From Magnetospirillum aberrantis SpK (GTDB lineage Bacteria; Pseudomonadota; Alphaproteobacteria; Rhodospirillales; Magnetospirillaceae), in the NCBI RefSeq assembly GCF_011022235.1, contig NZ_JAAIYP010000033.1, positions 1-64,000 on the forward strand: a stretch of DNA of 64,000 nucleotides. Reading direction: 5' to 3'. Below, in pieces: positions 50,098 through 58,352 of the stretch. The notes below the pieces were generated by a model that saw nothing but the letters and a program-made list of their open reading frames with translations, searched no databases and had not been told where the DNA came from. The position numbers and the translations under genes are program-made. Each line of letters opens with the position of its first letter. Positions within the stretch are counted from its first letter, which is position 1.

Positions 50098-50439
50098 GCT
50101 CTATCCGACCCCCCGTAACCATTCATGCTAGGGCCTCGGAGTGAAGACATCAACCGTAACAGTTGGATGGGTTCCATTTTTCCCCGCATTCTTGGAGAAA
50201 AGCACGCGCGGAAAGCAATATCGCCGTTTCCCCTTTGGCGCGACCAGACTTGTCGAGCATGCGTGTCACGCATACTTTCCTGTGCGCAACATCCTTGACC
50301 AAAGCCGGAATTTTACGTTTATCTGCGCGCCACTCCCTACCCGTCCGAAGGGGAACACCCCGCCCATGCCTGCTTGACTCGGCGGCGGACAAACCCTATA
50401 CGACGGCTGGGGAGATCATGTCCTTTAGGATAGGATGGC
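50098..50439. other. 342-base divergent intergenic region
   Basis: It lies between the minus-strand MBL fusion and the plus-strand 62-aa gene. A sigma-70-type promoter candidate is at 50374-50402. GCATGCGTGTCACGCATAC (50258-50276) contains an inverted GCATGCGTG/CACGCAT motif, a possible regulator site. No open frame here has a convincing ribosome site or family match. Confidence 0.6.
50374..50402 (+). promoter_or_regulatory. Sigma-70-type promoter for the 62-aa gene
   Basis: TTGACT (50374-50379), 17-nt spacer, TATACG (50397-50402). The predicted transcript starts near 50409, about 30 nt before the ATG. Confidence 0.5.
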
Positions 50440-50628
50440 ATGAATAACTTACCGGACAACCCACCGCGCTCCACGCGCGAAAGCGTTTTGCGCGTCGTGG
50501 TCCTTGGCGCCGTCTACGCGCTTGCCCTGGGATTCGTCGTCGCCTTGTCTCCTTCGGCCGGTCTGGTGGACACCCACATTACCGGCGAAGTCGGCCGCAT
50601 CGCGGAAGTCCCCCCCGCCCAGCGCTAA
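50440..50628 (+). CDS. 62-aa single-span membrane protein
   Basis: MNNLPDNPPRSTRESVLRVVVLGAVYALALGFVVALSPSAGLVDTH... One transmembrane helix (about 17-38) with a cytoplasmic Arg-rich N-terminus and a ~24-residue outer tail. TAGGATGG precedes the ATG, a promoter candidate lies upstream and a good terminator lies 22 nt after the stop. It is therefore a plausible independent gene. Family not recognised. It precedes the FTR1 permease by 188 bp. Confidence 0.65.
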   Translation: MNNLPDNPPRSTRESVLRVVVLGAVYALALGFVVALSPSAGLVDTHITGEVGRIAEVPPAQR

Positions 50629-50649
50629 GCCGCCCCCCATCCGATCAAG

Positions 50650-50679
50650 CCCGCCTGGCCATGCCCTGGCGGGTTTTTT
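50650..50679 (+). terminator. Terminator after the 62-aa gene
   Basis: CCCGCC (50650-50655) and GGCGGG (50668-50673) with inner GGC/GCC pairing, followed by TTTTTT. It separates the small gene from ftr1. Confidence 0.85.
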
Positions 50680-50706
50680 CATGTCCGCCGCGCCCACACT
50701 CATGAG

Positions 50707-50775
50707 ATTAAGAACGATTAGCACTTGAAACGGCCCGCCGCTCCGTGGTTAGTGCAAGAAAGTCGCATTCTTAAT
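50707..50775. promoter_or_regulatory. Paired ATTAAGAA/TTCTTAAT boxes upstream of the iron permease
   Basis: Inverted 8-bp boxes at 50707-50714 and 50768-50775, centres 61 bp apart, bracket the probable ftr1 promoter. They do not match a classical Fur box. The spacing would suit a looping repressor or a tandem-bound regulator. Confidence 0.35.
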
Positions 50776-50804
50776 AACGCCTGGAAACATGCCCCAGGCG
50801 TTTT
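50776..50804 (+). promoter_or_regulatory. Attenuator-like hairpin in the ftr1 leader
   Basis: AACGCCTGG (50776-50784) and CCAGGCGTT (50794-50802) form a perfect 9-bp stem with a 9-nt loop followed by TT, so that the last stem bases and the tail give TTTT. It ends only a few nt before the GAGGTGAAG ribosome site of ftr1. Nothing upstream in the leader needs terminating, so it looks like transcription attenuation or translational gating. Confidence 0.55.
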
Positions 50805-50816
50805 CGAGGTGAAGCA

Positions 50817-52004
50817 ATGTCGCGCATCCTTTTCCAGCTTCTGTTCGTCATGCTGTTGTTGGTTCCCGGACTGGCCCAGGCCCAGGACGCCCCCTTGGAT
50901 CACCGGGCCGTCGCCGCCCGCATCGTCGCCCAAGGGAACACGTTGATGACGGCCTATACTCCCGCCAACGGCATCGTCACCGCCGACGGTTTCTCGGACC
51001 TTTATTTTTCCGAGTTCGAAGAAACCGGCATGGAGATCGACATCGGCGCCGCCGACCCATCGGCCAAGACGGACCTGGAATCCAAATTCGCGGCCGTGGT
51101 CGGCCTGGCCACCGCCTCGGCCCCCAAGGACAAGGTGGAACAGGCCTGGCGCGCCCTGGAAAGTCGGTTGGTCGAAGTGGCCGAGGTCCGCGCCCAGGCG
51201 GCCGGCGGCGGCTGGGCGGCGGCGTTCCTGCAATCGCTTCTGATCCTGCTGCGCGAGGGGTTCGAGGCCATGCTGGTGGTCACCGCCCTGGTCGCCTATC
51301 TCAAGCGCCTGGGTGCCGGGGACAAGGTGCGGGTGGTGTGGTGGTCGGTGGCCGCCGCCCTGGTCGCCAGCGCGGCGACGGCCTGGGCGCTCAACGTGGC
51401 GGTGGCGTTGTCGGGCGCCGGCCAGGAAGCGGTCGAAGGCATGACCATGCTGGTGGCGGCCCTGGTCCTGGCCTATGTCAGCCACTGGCTGTTCGCCCGG
51501 CGCGAGGCGCAGCGTTGGCAAGGATACATCAAGGATCAGGTGAACAAGGCCCTGTCCGACGGCCAGATGTTCTCGCTGGGCTTTGCCGCCTTCCTGTCGG
51601 TCTATCGCGAAGGCGCGGAAACCGTGCTGTTCTATCAGGCGCTGATGGGGGGCGCCCAAGGCCAGGGCTCGGCCATCGCCCTGGGCTTCGCCACCGCCAC
51701 GATCGCCCTGGTGGCGATCTATTGGGTCATGCGCAACGCCTCGATGAAATTGCCGCTGGGACCGTTCTTCGCCGGCACCGCGGTGCTGCTGTACGCGCTG
51801 GCGGTGACCTTCGCCGGCAACGGCGTGCTTGAGCTTCAGGAAGCCCGGCTGATCGGCGCCACGCCGCTGGCCGGTGTGCCGTCGGTGCCGGCGCTGGGAT
51901 TGTTCCCCACCGTCGAGACCATCGCGGCGCAGGCGGTGTTGTTGCTGGCCCTGGTGCCGGTGATCGGGCTGTGGGCGCTCAAGCGGGCACGGGCAGCATC
52001 CTGA
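50817..52004 (+). CDS. FTR1-family iron permease
   Basis: 395 aa. Signal peptide MSRILFQLLFVMLLLVPGLAQA|QD, then a ~110-residue periplasmic region (Asp/Glu-rich helices), then seven membrane spans. The iron-transport motifs are LLREGFEAML (Arg146-Glu150) and a second YREGAETVLFYQ. GAGGTG precedes the ATG. It imports ferric or ferrous iron with electron or proton coupling as in EfeU/FetM relatives. No EfeO/B or cupredoxin partner genes are adjacent, only the 62-aa membrane protein upstream. Confidence 0.9.
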   Translation: MSRILFQLLFVMLLLVPGLAQAQDAPLDHRAVAARIVAQGNTLMTAYTPANGIVTADGFSDLYFSEFEETGMEIDIGAADPSAKTDLESKFAAVVGLATASAPKDKVEQAWRALESRLVEVAEVRAQAAGGGWAAAFLQSLLILLREGFEAMLVVTALVAYLKRLGAGDKVRVVWWSVAAALVASAATAWALNVAVALSGAGQEAVEGMTMLVAALVLAYVSHWLFARREAQRWQGYIKDQVNKALSDGQMFSLGFAAFLSVYREGAETVLFYQALMGGAQGQGSAIALGFATATIALVAIYWVMRNASMKLPLGPFFAGTAVLLYALAVTFAGNGVLELQEARLIGATPLAGVPSVPALGLFPTVETIAAQAVLLLALVPVIGLWALKRARAAS

Positions 52005-52018
52005 CGCAAGCGGGTATT

Positions 52019-52044
52019 CGGCCGGCGTCCCAAGGCGCCGGCCG
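52019..52044. terminator. Hairpin between convergent ftr1 and glk
   Basis: CGGCCGGCG and CGCCGGCCG pair (9 bp) around 8 nt. No T-run on either strand, so termination efficiency is uncertain. It is placed between the two stops. Confidence 0.4.
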
Positions 52045-52056
52045 ATGCCGCCTTGA

Positions 52057-53007
52057 TCAATCCGCTTCGTTGACCAGCCCCGCCAAGCCGGCGAAAGCCG
52101 GTTGCGGATGCACCACAAGCCATGTGGGAATCGGGCCGAGATAATCGCGGAACCGCCCCTTGTCCTCGAAACGATGGCGAAAGGCCGATTGCGCGAAAGC
52201 GTCGCGCATGCGCGGCAAGATGCCGCCGGCCACATAGACACCGCCCCGCGCCCCCACCGTCAGCGCCAGATTGCCGGCCACCGTCCCCAGGATGGCGAAG
52301 AACATCTCGAGCGCGTCGCGGCACAACGGACACGACCCGTCCAGGCCGCGCTGGGAAATCGCGTCCGGGGTCCCATAGACCGGATGTACCCCGCGCAGTC
52401 CGGCCAACGCTTGGTACAGATTGACCAATCCCGGCCCGGACAGCACACGTTCGGCCGAGACGTGATCGAAACGCCGGCGCAGCCATTCCAGCACCGCGTC
52501 TTCCTGGGCGTTGGTGGCAGCCAGGGTGACATGCCCGCCCTCGGTCGCCAGCGCCGTCCACCGGCCCTGACGGTCGGGCACCACGGCCGATACCCCCAAC
52601 CCGGTCCCCGGCCCCAGCACGGCGACGGGACAGCCGGAAACCGCCACGCCGGCGCCGATCTTCAACAGATGCTCCGCCTCCAGATGGCGCACCGACAACG
52701 CCACGGCGGTAAAGTCGTTGACGACCTCGAGCCGCTCCAGTCCCAAGGTCTGGCGAACCGCCTCGATCGAGAAATGCCAGGCGGAATTGGTCAGGTCGAC
52801 CACGTCGCCGGTTATGGGCGAAGCCACGGCGAAGGCGGCGCGATCCGGCCGGACGCCGCCGCCATGGGCGGCAAGGAATGCCGCCGCCGCTTCGGCCGGA
52901 CCGGCATGCTCGGCACAACGCATGACCACCGGCTCACTGACAGCCGCCCCCTCCACCAGCGCGAAACGGGCATGGGTGCCACCGATGTCGGCGATCAACG
53001 CCACCAT
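52057..53007 (-). CDS. glk: Glucokinase
   Basis: 316 aa from MVALIADIGGTHARFALVEG (phosphate-1 loop), with AAGGGAGCG upstream. FAVASPITGDVVDLTNSAWHFSIEAVRQTLG (glucose-binding region), EVVNDFTAVALSV (catalytic Asp), LGPGTGLGVSAVV (phosphate-2) and TEGGHVTLAATNAQE (the E-G-G-H motif). Phosphorylates glucose with ATP. It starts 11 nt after glgA, so it shares the glycogen transcript and may recycle glucose from glycogen. Confidence 0.94.
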   Translation of the reverse strand: MVALIADIGGTHARFALVEGAAVSEPVVMRCAEHAGPAEAAAAFLAAHGGGVRPDRAAFAVASPITGDVVDLTNSAWHFSIEAVRQTLGLERLEVVNDFTAVALSVRHLEAEHLLKIGAGVAVSGCPVAVLGPGTGLGVSAVVPDRQGRWTALATEGGHVTLAATNAQEDAVLEWLRRRFDHVSAERVLSGPGLVNLYQALAGLRGVHPVYGTPDAISQRGLDGSCPLCRDALEMFFAILGTVAGNLALTVGARGGVYVAGGILPRMRDAFAQSAFRHRFEDKGRFRDYLGPIPTWLVVHPQPAFAGLAGLVNEAD

Positions 53008-53018
53008 GAAACGCTCCC

Positions 53019-54485
53019 TTATGCCTTGCCGGGCGCAAGCGCCCGGTACAGGTCCACGTAACGGCCAGCGGAACGGCCCCAGGTGAAGTCCTGGGCCATG
53101 CCGGCCTTTTGCACCTTGCGCCATTGCTCGGGCTGGCGATAGGCGTCCAGCGCACGTTCCCCCGTCCATTGGAAGGCGCCGGCATTGGCGTGTTCGAAGG
53201 CGAAGCCGGTGGCGGTACCGGTCATCAGGCTGTCATATGTGGCGTCGACCACGGTGTCGGCCAGACCGCCGGTGACATGCACCACGGGCACGGTGCCATA
53301 ACGCATGGCGTAAAGCTGGGTCAGGCCACAAGGCTCGAACCGCGACGGCATCACCAGCATGTCGCCCGCCGCCAGCAGCTTGTGCGCCAGTGTTTCGGAA
53401 TAGCCGATACTGACCGCCACCTGGGACGGGTTGGCGGCGGCCACCGCCCGGAAGCCGTCCTCAAGGCCACGATCACCGGTCCCCAGAACGGCCAGTTGCG
53501 CCCCCTGGCGCAGGATCGCCGGCAGCACCGACAGCACCAGATCCATGCCCTTGAGGTCGTTGAGACGGGACACGATGACCAAAAGCGGCGCCTCGGGATC
53601 GGCTGCGAGTCCCAGTTCCGCCTGAAGCGCCGCCTTGTTGGCGGCCTTGCCGGCGACAAGACCGGCCGCGTCATAGCGATGCGCGATGTGCTGGTCGGTG
53701 GCCGGGTCCCAGACACCGGTGTCGGCACCGTTCAGGATGCCAACCAGGTCGGCGGCCCGCTCGGCCAGAATCCCTTCCATGCCGCAGCCATGCGGAGAGG
53801 ATTGAATTTCCTTGGCGTAACGCGGACTGACGGTGGTCAGCTTGTCGCTATAGACCAATCCGGCCTTGAGGAAGGACATGGCGTTCCAATATTCCATCCC
53901 GGCCAGGGAATAGAAATCCCACGGCAGCCCCAGGCGCGGCACGGTTTCCGGCGGGAACTGGCCCTGATAGGCGATGTTGTGGATGGTGAACACCGTCGCC
54001 GGCCGCTCGGCCACGTTCCACGCCTTGAGATAGGCCGGCGCCAGACCGGTCTGCCAGTCGTGGCAATGCAGCACGTCGGGTCGCCAGTTGGAAGGACTGC
54101 CGGCAGTGCACAAATGCGCCGCCGCCCACGACAAAAGCCCGAAACGCAGGGAATTGTCGGCGTAATCGGCACCGTCCACATCCAGATAGGGACCGCCGGC
54201 ACGATGATAGAGCGCCGGGCAATCCAACAGCCACACCGGGACCGCCGTGCCGGGCAAGGTGCCCTCGACCAACACGGTCTCGGCGCCCACGCCCAGCGGG
54301 TCGCCCAGGTTTCCCACTTCGCGCTTGCCCTCGGCCTTGTCCATGGCGGCGGCGTAGCCGGGCATCAGCACGCGCACATCCTGCCCCGCCTCGATCAGCG
54401 CGGCCGGAAGCGCTCCCGACACGTCGGCAAGCCCCCCAGTCTTAACCAGAGGGAAAACTTCGGACGCAGCGAACAGCACGCGCAT
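53019..54485 (-). CDS. glgA: Glycogen synthase, ADP-glucose type
   Basis: 488 aa from MRVLFAASEVFPLVKTGGLADVSGALP (the KTGGLADV ADP-glucose loop). GT5 features: HCHDWQTGLAPAYLK, TIHNIAYQGQFP, VSPRYAKEIQ, ILNGADTGVWDPATD, SRLNDLKGMDLVL and MPSRFEPCGLTQLYAMRYGTVPVVHVTGGLADTV. It extends alpha-1,4-glucan chains. Divergent from glgC across 215 bp, so the two steps are probably controlled together. Stop and glk start are 11 nt apart. Confidence 0.96.
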   Translation of the reverse strand: MRVLFAASEVFPLVKTGGLADVSGALPAALIEAGQDVRVLMPGYAAAMDKAEGKREVGNLGDPLGVGAETVLVEGTLPGTAVPVWLLDCPALYHRAGGPYLDVDGADYADNSLRFGLLSWAAAHLCTAGSPSNWRPDVLHCHDWQTGLAPAYLKAWNVAERPATVFTIHNIAYQGQFPPETVPRLGLPWDFYSLAGMEYWNAMSFLKAGLVYSDKLTTVSPRYAKEIQSSPHGCGMEGILAERAADLVGILNGADTGVWDPATDQHIAHRYDAAGLVAGKAANKAALQAELGLAADPEAPLLVIVSRLNDLKGMDLVLSVLPAILRQGAQLAVLGTGDRGLEDGFRAVAAANPSQVAVSIGYSETLAHKLLAAGDMLVMPSRFEPCGLTQLYAMRYGTVPVVHVTGGLADTVVDATYDSLMTGTATGFAFEHANAGAFQWTGERALDAYRQPEQWRKVQKAGMAQDFTWGRSAGRYVDLYRALAPGKA

Positions 54486-54700
54486 GGGGGGCCCCCGTCG
54501 GAGATCGTCTTGTTGACTGCCAAGCCTATCGCAGGATGCTCTCAGGCGAAAGCCGCTTCCCGGCAGTATTACCCAAAGATGAAGTAGGGCTCCTCTGCTA
54601 GAGGCGGTGTTGTCCCAGGGCGGGAAGTGTGGCACGGTCCCTGGATGGTTCCGGGAGGGACGGCGCCAAAACTCGCAAGACATCTTGGAGAGACGGACTG

Positions 54701-55987
54701 ATGATGGAGCCTCAGGATCGGGTGATCAACGACATCGAAGTTAACCTGCGGTTGCGCCGCACCTTGGCCTTGGTGCTGGCTGGTGGACGCGGCTCACGTC
54801 TCAAGGCGTTGACCGACTGGCACGCCAAACCGGGCATCCCGTTCGCAGGCAAGTTCCGCATCATCGACTTCACCCTGTCCAACTGCATCAATTCCGGCAT
54901 CCGCCGCATCGGCGTGCTGACCCAATACAAGGCGCATTCCCTGTTGCAGCACATCCAGCGCGGCTGGGGCTTCCTGCGCGGCGAGTTCAACGAGTTCATC
55001 GAATTGCTGCCGGCGCAACAACGCACCGAGGGCGAGGCCTGGTACAAGGGCACCGCCGACGCGGTATACCAGAACCTGGACATCATCCGCGAACACGGCC
55101 CCGAATACGTGCTGGTTCTGGCCGGCGACCACATCTACAAGATGGATTACGGCAAGATGCTGGCGCACCATCTGGCGTGCGGCGCCGACGTCAGCGTGGC
55201 CTGCCTCGAAGTCCCGCTCGAGGATGCCCGTGGTTTCGGCGTCATGGCGGTGGACGACCACGACAACGTCATCCGCTTCGACGAAAAGCCGGCCAATCCC
55301 CAGCATGCCCCCGGCAAGCCCGACAAGGCGCTGGCCAGCATGGGAATCTACATCTTCAACGCCCAGTTCCTGTACGACCGCCTGCAAGAGGAAGCCAGCG
55401 AGCCGGGCACCGAACACGATTTCGGCAAGAACATCATTCCAAAGCTGATCGGCACCCACAAGGTCATCGCCCATCCGTTCCAGGATTCGTGCGTCATGCA
55501 CGAAGGCGCGACCGAACATTACTGGCGCGACGTCGGCACCATCGACGCCTATTGGGAAGCCAACATCGACCTGACCACGGTGACGCCGTCGCTGAACCTC
55601 TATGACACCAACTGGCCGATCTGGACCTATCAGGCCCAGTTGCCGCCGGCCAAGTTCGTGTTCGACAACGACACCCGCCGTGGCATGGCCGTGGATTCCC
55701 TGGTGTCGGGCGGCTGTATCATCTCGGGCGCGGTGGTACGGCGTTCCATGCTGTTCTCGAACGTCCGGGTGAACTCCTATTCCCTGGTCGAGGACACGGT
55801 GGTCCTGCCCGATTGCGACATCGGCCGCCATGCCAAGCTCAAGAAGTGCATCGTCGACCAGGGCTGCGTCATTCCCCCCGGCCTGGTGGTCGGCGAAGAC
55901 CCCAAGCTGGACGCCAAGCGCTTCGACCGCACCGACAAGGGGGTCACCCTGATCACCGCCGACATGTTGCGGAAACTGGAGGGCTGA
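54701..55987 (+). CDS. glgC: Glucose-1-phosphate adenylyltransferase
   Basis: 428 aa from tandem ATGs, with TTGGAGAGACGG upstream. [60 protein letters not shown] is the activator/nucleotide-binding start. [41 protein letters not shown], then [17 protein letters not shown] and SMGIYIFN. The C-terminal left-handed beta helix has [13 protein letters not shown]-like [38 protein letters not shown]. It makes ADP-glucose, the committed glycogen step, normally allosterically regulated. Confidence 0.97.
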   Translation: MMEPQDRVINDIEVNLRLRRTLALVLAGGRGSRLKALTDWHAKPGIPFAGKFRIIDFTLSNCINSGIRRIGVLTQYKAHSLLQHIQRGWGFLRGEFNEFIELLPAQQRTEGEAWYKGTADAVYQNLDIIREHGPEYVLVLAGDHIYKMDYGKMLAHHLACGADVSVACLEVPLEDARGFGVMAVDDHDNVIRFDEKPANPQHAPGKPDKALASMGIYIFNAQFLYDRLQEEASEPGTEHDFGKNIIPKLIGTHKVIAHPFQDSCVMHEGATEHYWRDVGTIDAYWEANIDLTTVTPSLNLYDTNWPIWTYQAQLPPAKFVFDNDTRRGMAVDSLVSGGCIISGAVVRRSMLFSNVRVNSYSLVEDTVVLPDCDIGRHAKLKKCIVDQGCVIPPGLVVGEDPKLDAKRFDRTDKGVTLITADMLRKLEG

Positions 55988-56005
55988 AGCCGCTTCGCCC
56001 CACCA

Positions 56006-56034
56006 AGCCCCGGTCCCTGGACCGGGGCTTTTTC
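56006..56034. terminator. Terminator shared by glgC and the convergent LysR gene
   Basis: AGCCCCGGTCC and GGACCGGGGCT are perfect 11-nt arms around CT; TTTT follows on the plus strand. It is 18 nt past glgC and 9 nt from the end of the LysR-type gene. Confidence 0.85.
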
Positions 56035-56042
56035 GTTTGAAC

Positions 56043-56942
56043 TCAACGCAGGTGGGGACGCAGGACGTCCGCCAGCCAATCCATGAAAATCCTGGTGCGT
56101 TTGGGCAGATGGCGGCGACCGGCATACATCAGCACCACCGGCATGGGCGCCGCGCGGCAAGCCGGCAGCACCTCGACCAGCCGGCCGGCCGTCAAATGCG
56201 GCAACAACGACACCTCCGGCGCCTGGATGATGCCAAGCCCGGCGATACAGGCCGCTTCATAGGTCTGGGAATTGTTGACCGTCAGCAATCCCCCCACCGG
56301 CACCATGCGCACGCCGTCCTCGGACGCGATCTCGAAACCGTCCGGGCGCCGCCCCAGCACCGAGGCGTAATAAACCAGCCGATGGCCGCGTAAATCGTCG
56401 GGGTCAGTCGGTATGCCGTGGGTCGCCACATAGGATGGACTGGCGCAATTGATCTGGGACAGCACCCCCAGATGCCGGACCATCAGGCCGGAATCCGCTG
56501 TTCCGCCCACCCGCAGCACGCAATCGTAGCCTTCGCGCACCAGATCGACCAAGCGGTCGGTGCTGCCCAGTTCCACTTCCAAACGGGGATGGGCGGCCAG
56601 GAATTCCGGCAAGCGGGGAACAACCAGCGCGGTCGCCAGCCCAAGCGGCAAATCCACCCGCAAGCGGCCGGAAATTTCGCTGCCGCCATGCTGGAACATG
56701 GTTTGGATCTCGTCCAGATCGGCCAACAGGTCGCGGCCGCGTTCATAGAACACCATGCCGTCATGAGTCAGGCTGACCTTGCGGGTGGTCCGCTGCAACA
56801 GACGAACCCCCAGCCGCGATTCCAGCCCTTGCACCGCCTCGGATACCGTCGAGCGGGGCAACCCCAGAGTGTCGGCCGCCTGGGTGAAACTGTTCAGTTC
56901 CGCCACCCTCAGGAAGATGCGGATCGCCTCGGCACGGTCCAT
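56043..56942 (-). CDS. LysR-family transcriptional regulator
   Basis: 299 aa. HTH at residues ~1-60: MDRAEAIRIFLRVAELNSFTQAADTLGLPRSTVSEAVQGLESRLGVRLLQRTTRKVSLTHDG. The effector domain is of the GstR/CrgA-like subgroup (LRVDLPLGLATALVVPRLPEFLAAHPRLEVELGSTDRLVDLVREGYDCVLRVG). It is divergent from an SDR gene, its likely target. The operator-like palindrome at 56955-56973 lies just upstream of its start, fitting negative autoregulation. Confidence 0.92.
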   Translation of the reverse strand: MDRAEAIRIFLRVAELNSFTQAADTLGLPRSTVSEAVQGLESRLGVRLLQRTTRKVSLTHDGMVFYERGRDLLADLDEIQTMFQHGGSEISGRLRVDLPLGLATALVVPRLPEFLAAHPRLEVELGSTDRLVDLVREGYDCVLRVGGTADSGLMVRHLGVLSQINCASPSYVATHGIPTDPDDLRGHRLVYYASVLGRRPDGFEIASEDGVRMVPVGGLLTVNNSQTYEAACIAGLGIIQAPEVSLLPHLTAGRLVEVLPACRAAPMPVVLMYAGRRHLPKRTRIFMDWLADVLRPHLR

Positions 56943-56954
56943 GCGGCACCCATC

Positions 56955-56973
56955 TGTTCGATTTTTCCGAACA
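56955..56973. promoter_or_regulatory. Operator-like dyad between LysR and SDR genes
   Basis: TGTTCG-N7-CGAACA, symmetrical 19-bp element containing a T-N11-A core, 13 nt upstream of the LysR start and 81 nt upstream of the SDR start. Confidence 0.55.
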
Positions 56974-57053
56974 ATTTAGTCGCCGATGACTGATTTATCC
57001 AGACATCCCCCTCCCCTACCGTGTTTTCCAACATTCCATCGGGAGAGAGAGAC

Positions 57054-57812
57054 ATGAAAGACAAGATCGCCATCATCACCGGCGGCAGCCGGGGCTTGGG
57101 ACGCAACGCGGCGCTGCACCTGACCCGTCGCGGCGTGGGGGTGGTCCTCACCTATCGCAGCGGCAGGGACGAAGCCCAATCCGTGGTCGCCGAGATCGCG
57201 GCCGGTGGCGGCAAGGCGGTGGCCCTGGAACTGTCGGTGGGCGACACCAAAAGCTATCCCGCCTTTATCGGAACGCTCGCCGCGACATTACAGGAAACCT
57301 GGGGCCGTGGTGACTTTGACTTTCTGGTCAACAACGCCGGCATCGGCATCTCCACCGCCTTTTCCGACACCAGTGAAGAGCAGTTCGACCAATTGCTGGA
57401 CGTCCATTTCCGGGGGATGTTCTTCCTGACCCAACATTTGTTGCCGTTGCTGGCCAATGGCGGGCGCATTCTTAACGTGTCCACCGGACTGGCCCGCTTC
57501 ACCCTGCCCGGCTTTGCCGCCTACGCGGCCATGAAGGGCGCGGTCGAGGTGCTGACCCGTTACCTGGCCAAGGAACTGGGGCCGCGCCGCATCACCGTCA
57601 ACGTGCTGGCCCCCGGCGCCATCGAAACGGATTTCGGCGGCGCCGTGGTCCGCGACAACGCCGAAATCAACGGGTTCCTGGCGGCCCAGACGGCGTTGGG
57701 TCGGGTCGGCTTGCCCGACGACATCGGTGGAGTGGTCGCCGCGCTGTTAAGTGACGAAAGCGGCTGGATCAACGGCCAACGGATCGAGGCGTCCGGCGGC
57801 ATGTTCCTGTAG
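57054..57812 (+). CDS. SDR-family oxidoreductase
   Basis: 252 aa from MKDKIAIITGGSRGLGRNAALHLTRRG, with GGGAGAGAGAG upstream. Classical SDR: TGGSRGLG, VNNAGIG, catalytic Tyr and Lys in YAAMKGAVE, ITVNVLAPGAIETDF. The cofactor is probably NADP(H): a basic TYRSGRDEA follows the second strand. Substrate unknown. Under likely control of the divergent LysR protein, a common pairing for detoxifying reductases. Confidence 0.92.
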   Translation: MKDKIAIITGGSRGLGRNAALHLTRRGVGVVLTYRSGRDEAQSVVAEIAAGGGKAVALELSVGDTKSYPAFIGTLAATLQETWGRGDFDFLVNNAGIGISTAFSDTSEEQFDQLLDVHFRGMFFLTQHLLPLLANGGRILNVSTGLARFTLPGFAAYAAMKGAVEVLTRYLAKELGPRRITVNVLAPGAIETDFGGAVVRDNAEINGFLAAQTALGRVGLPDDIGGVVAALLSDESGWINGQRIEASGGMFL

Positions 57813-57839
57813 AGGACAGGCCGGCGGGGGACGACGAGG

Positions 57840-58349
57840 TCAGGCGGCGTTCTTCTTGGTGACTTCGTCCCCCCACTCCTCGACCAGACGCTTTTGCGCG
57901 GCCTTGAGCGCCGCCACCCGGCGGTCGGTGGTGAACGCCAGCCACGACGCCACCATGGGCGGCATGCTGAGATACATCAGCCAGCCGATGCCCGAAGCGC
58001 CATAGGCCCACAACAGAACGTTGGCTTCGGACAACAGGTTGAACGCCTCGTCCAGCGTGTGGACGCCGAACCACAGGTCGAACAGGTACTTGATCACCCC
58101 GGCGAAGTTCAGGCCACCCACGCACAGCCAGGCGTATTTGTTCGTCCCTTTCTCGCTGGCCCAGGCGGCCAGGGTCGGCAACATGGTGAAGAACAACAGC
58201 GTCACCGTGGGCAGCGAGAACGGCACCAGCGCGGCCAGGACCATCAGCACGACGGCCTTGTTCATGCCGCCGCCACCGCCGCCGCCTTTCTTCGCCTTGG
58301 CCGCCGCCTGAGCCTGGGCCAGAGCCACCGCAGATGGTTTTTTCGCCAT
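57840..58349 (-). CDS. Multi-span membrane protein paired with a pseudokinase
   Basis: 169 aa. The N-terminus is Ala/Lys-rich and then KKGGGGGGGMNK, a flexible cytoplasmic lead. About four membrane segments follow (AVVLMVLAALVPFSLPTVTLLFFTMLPTLAAWA; YAWLCVGGLNFAGVIKYLFDLWF; ANVLLWAYGASGIGWLMYLSM; PMVASWLAF). A basic tail follows: RRVAALKAAQKRLVEEWGDEVTKKN. It starts 3 nt after the pseudokinase stop, so they are translationally coupled and probably form a complex. Family not recognised. Confidence 0.8.
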   Translation of the reverse strand: MAKKPSAVALAQAQAAAKAKKGGGGGGGMNKAVVLMVLAALVPFSLPTVTLLFFTMLPTLAAWASEKGTNKYAWLCVGGLNFAGVIKYLFDLWFGVHTLDEAFNLLSEANVLLWAYGASGIGWLMYLSMPPMVASWLAFTTDRRVAALKAAQKRLVEEWGDEVTKKNAA

Positions 58350-58352
58350 GCC

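Noticed and set aside
50700-50780. Fur box upstream of the FTR1 permease
   Set aside because: The inverted ATTAAGAA boxes are 53 nt apart and do not form a contiguous Fur or Irr palindrome.
54630-54650. TGGCACG near 54631 as a sigma-54 promoter for glgC
   Set aside because: The downstream element reads CTGGA rather than TTGCA; the essential -12 GC is missing.
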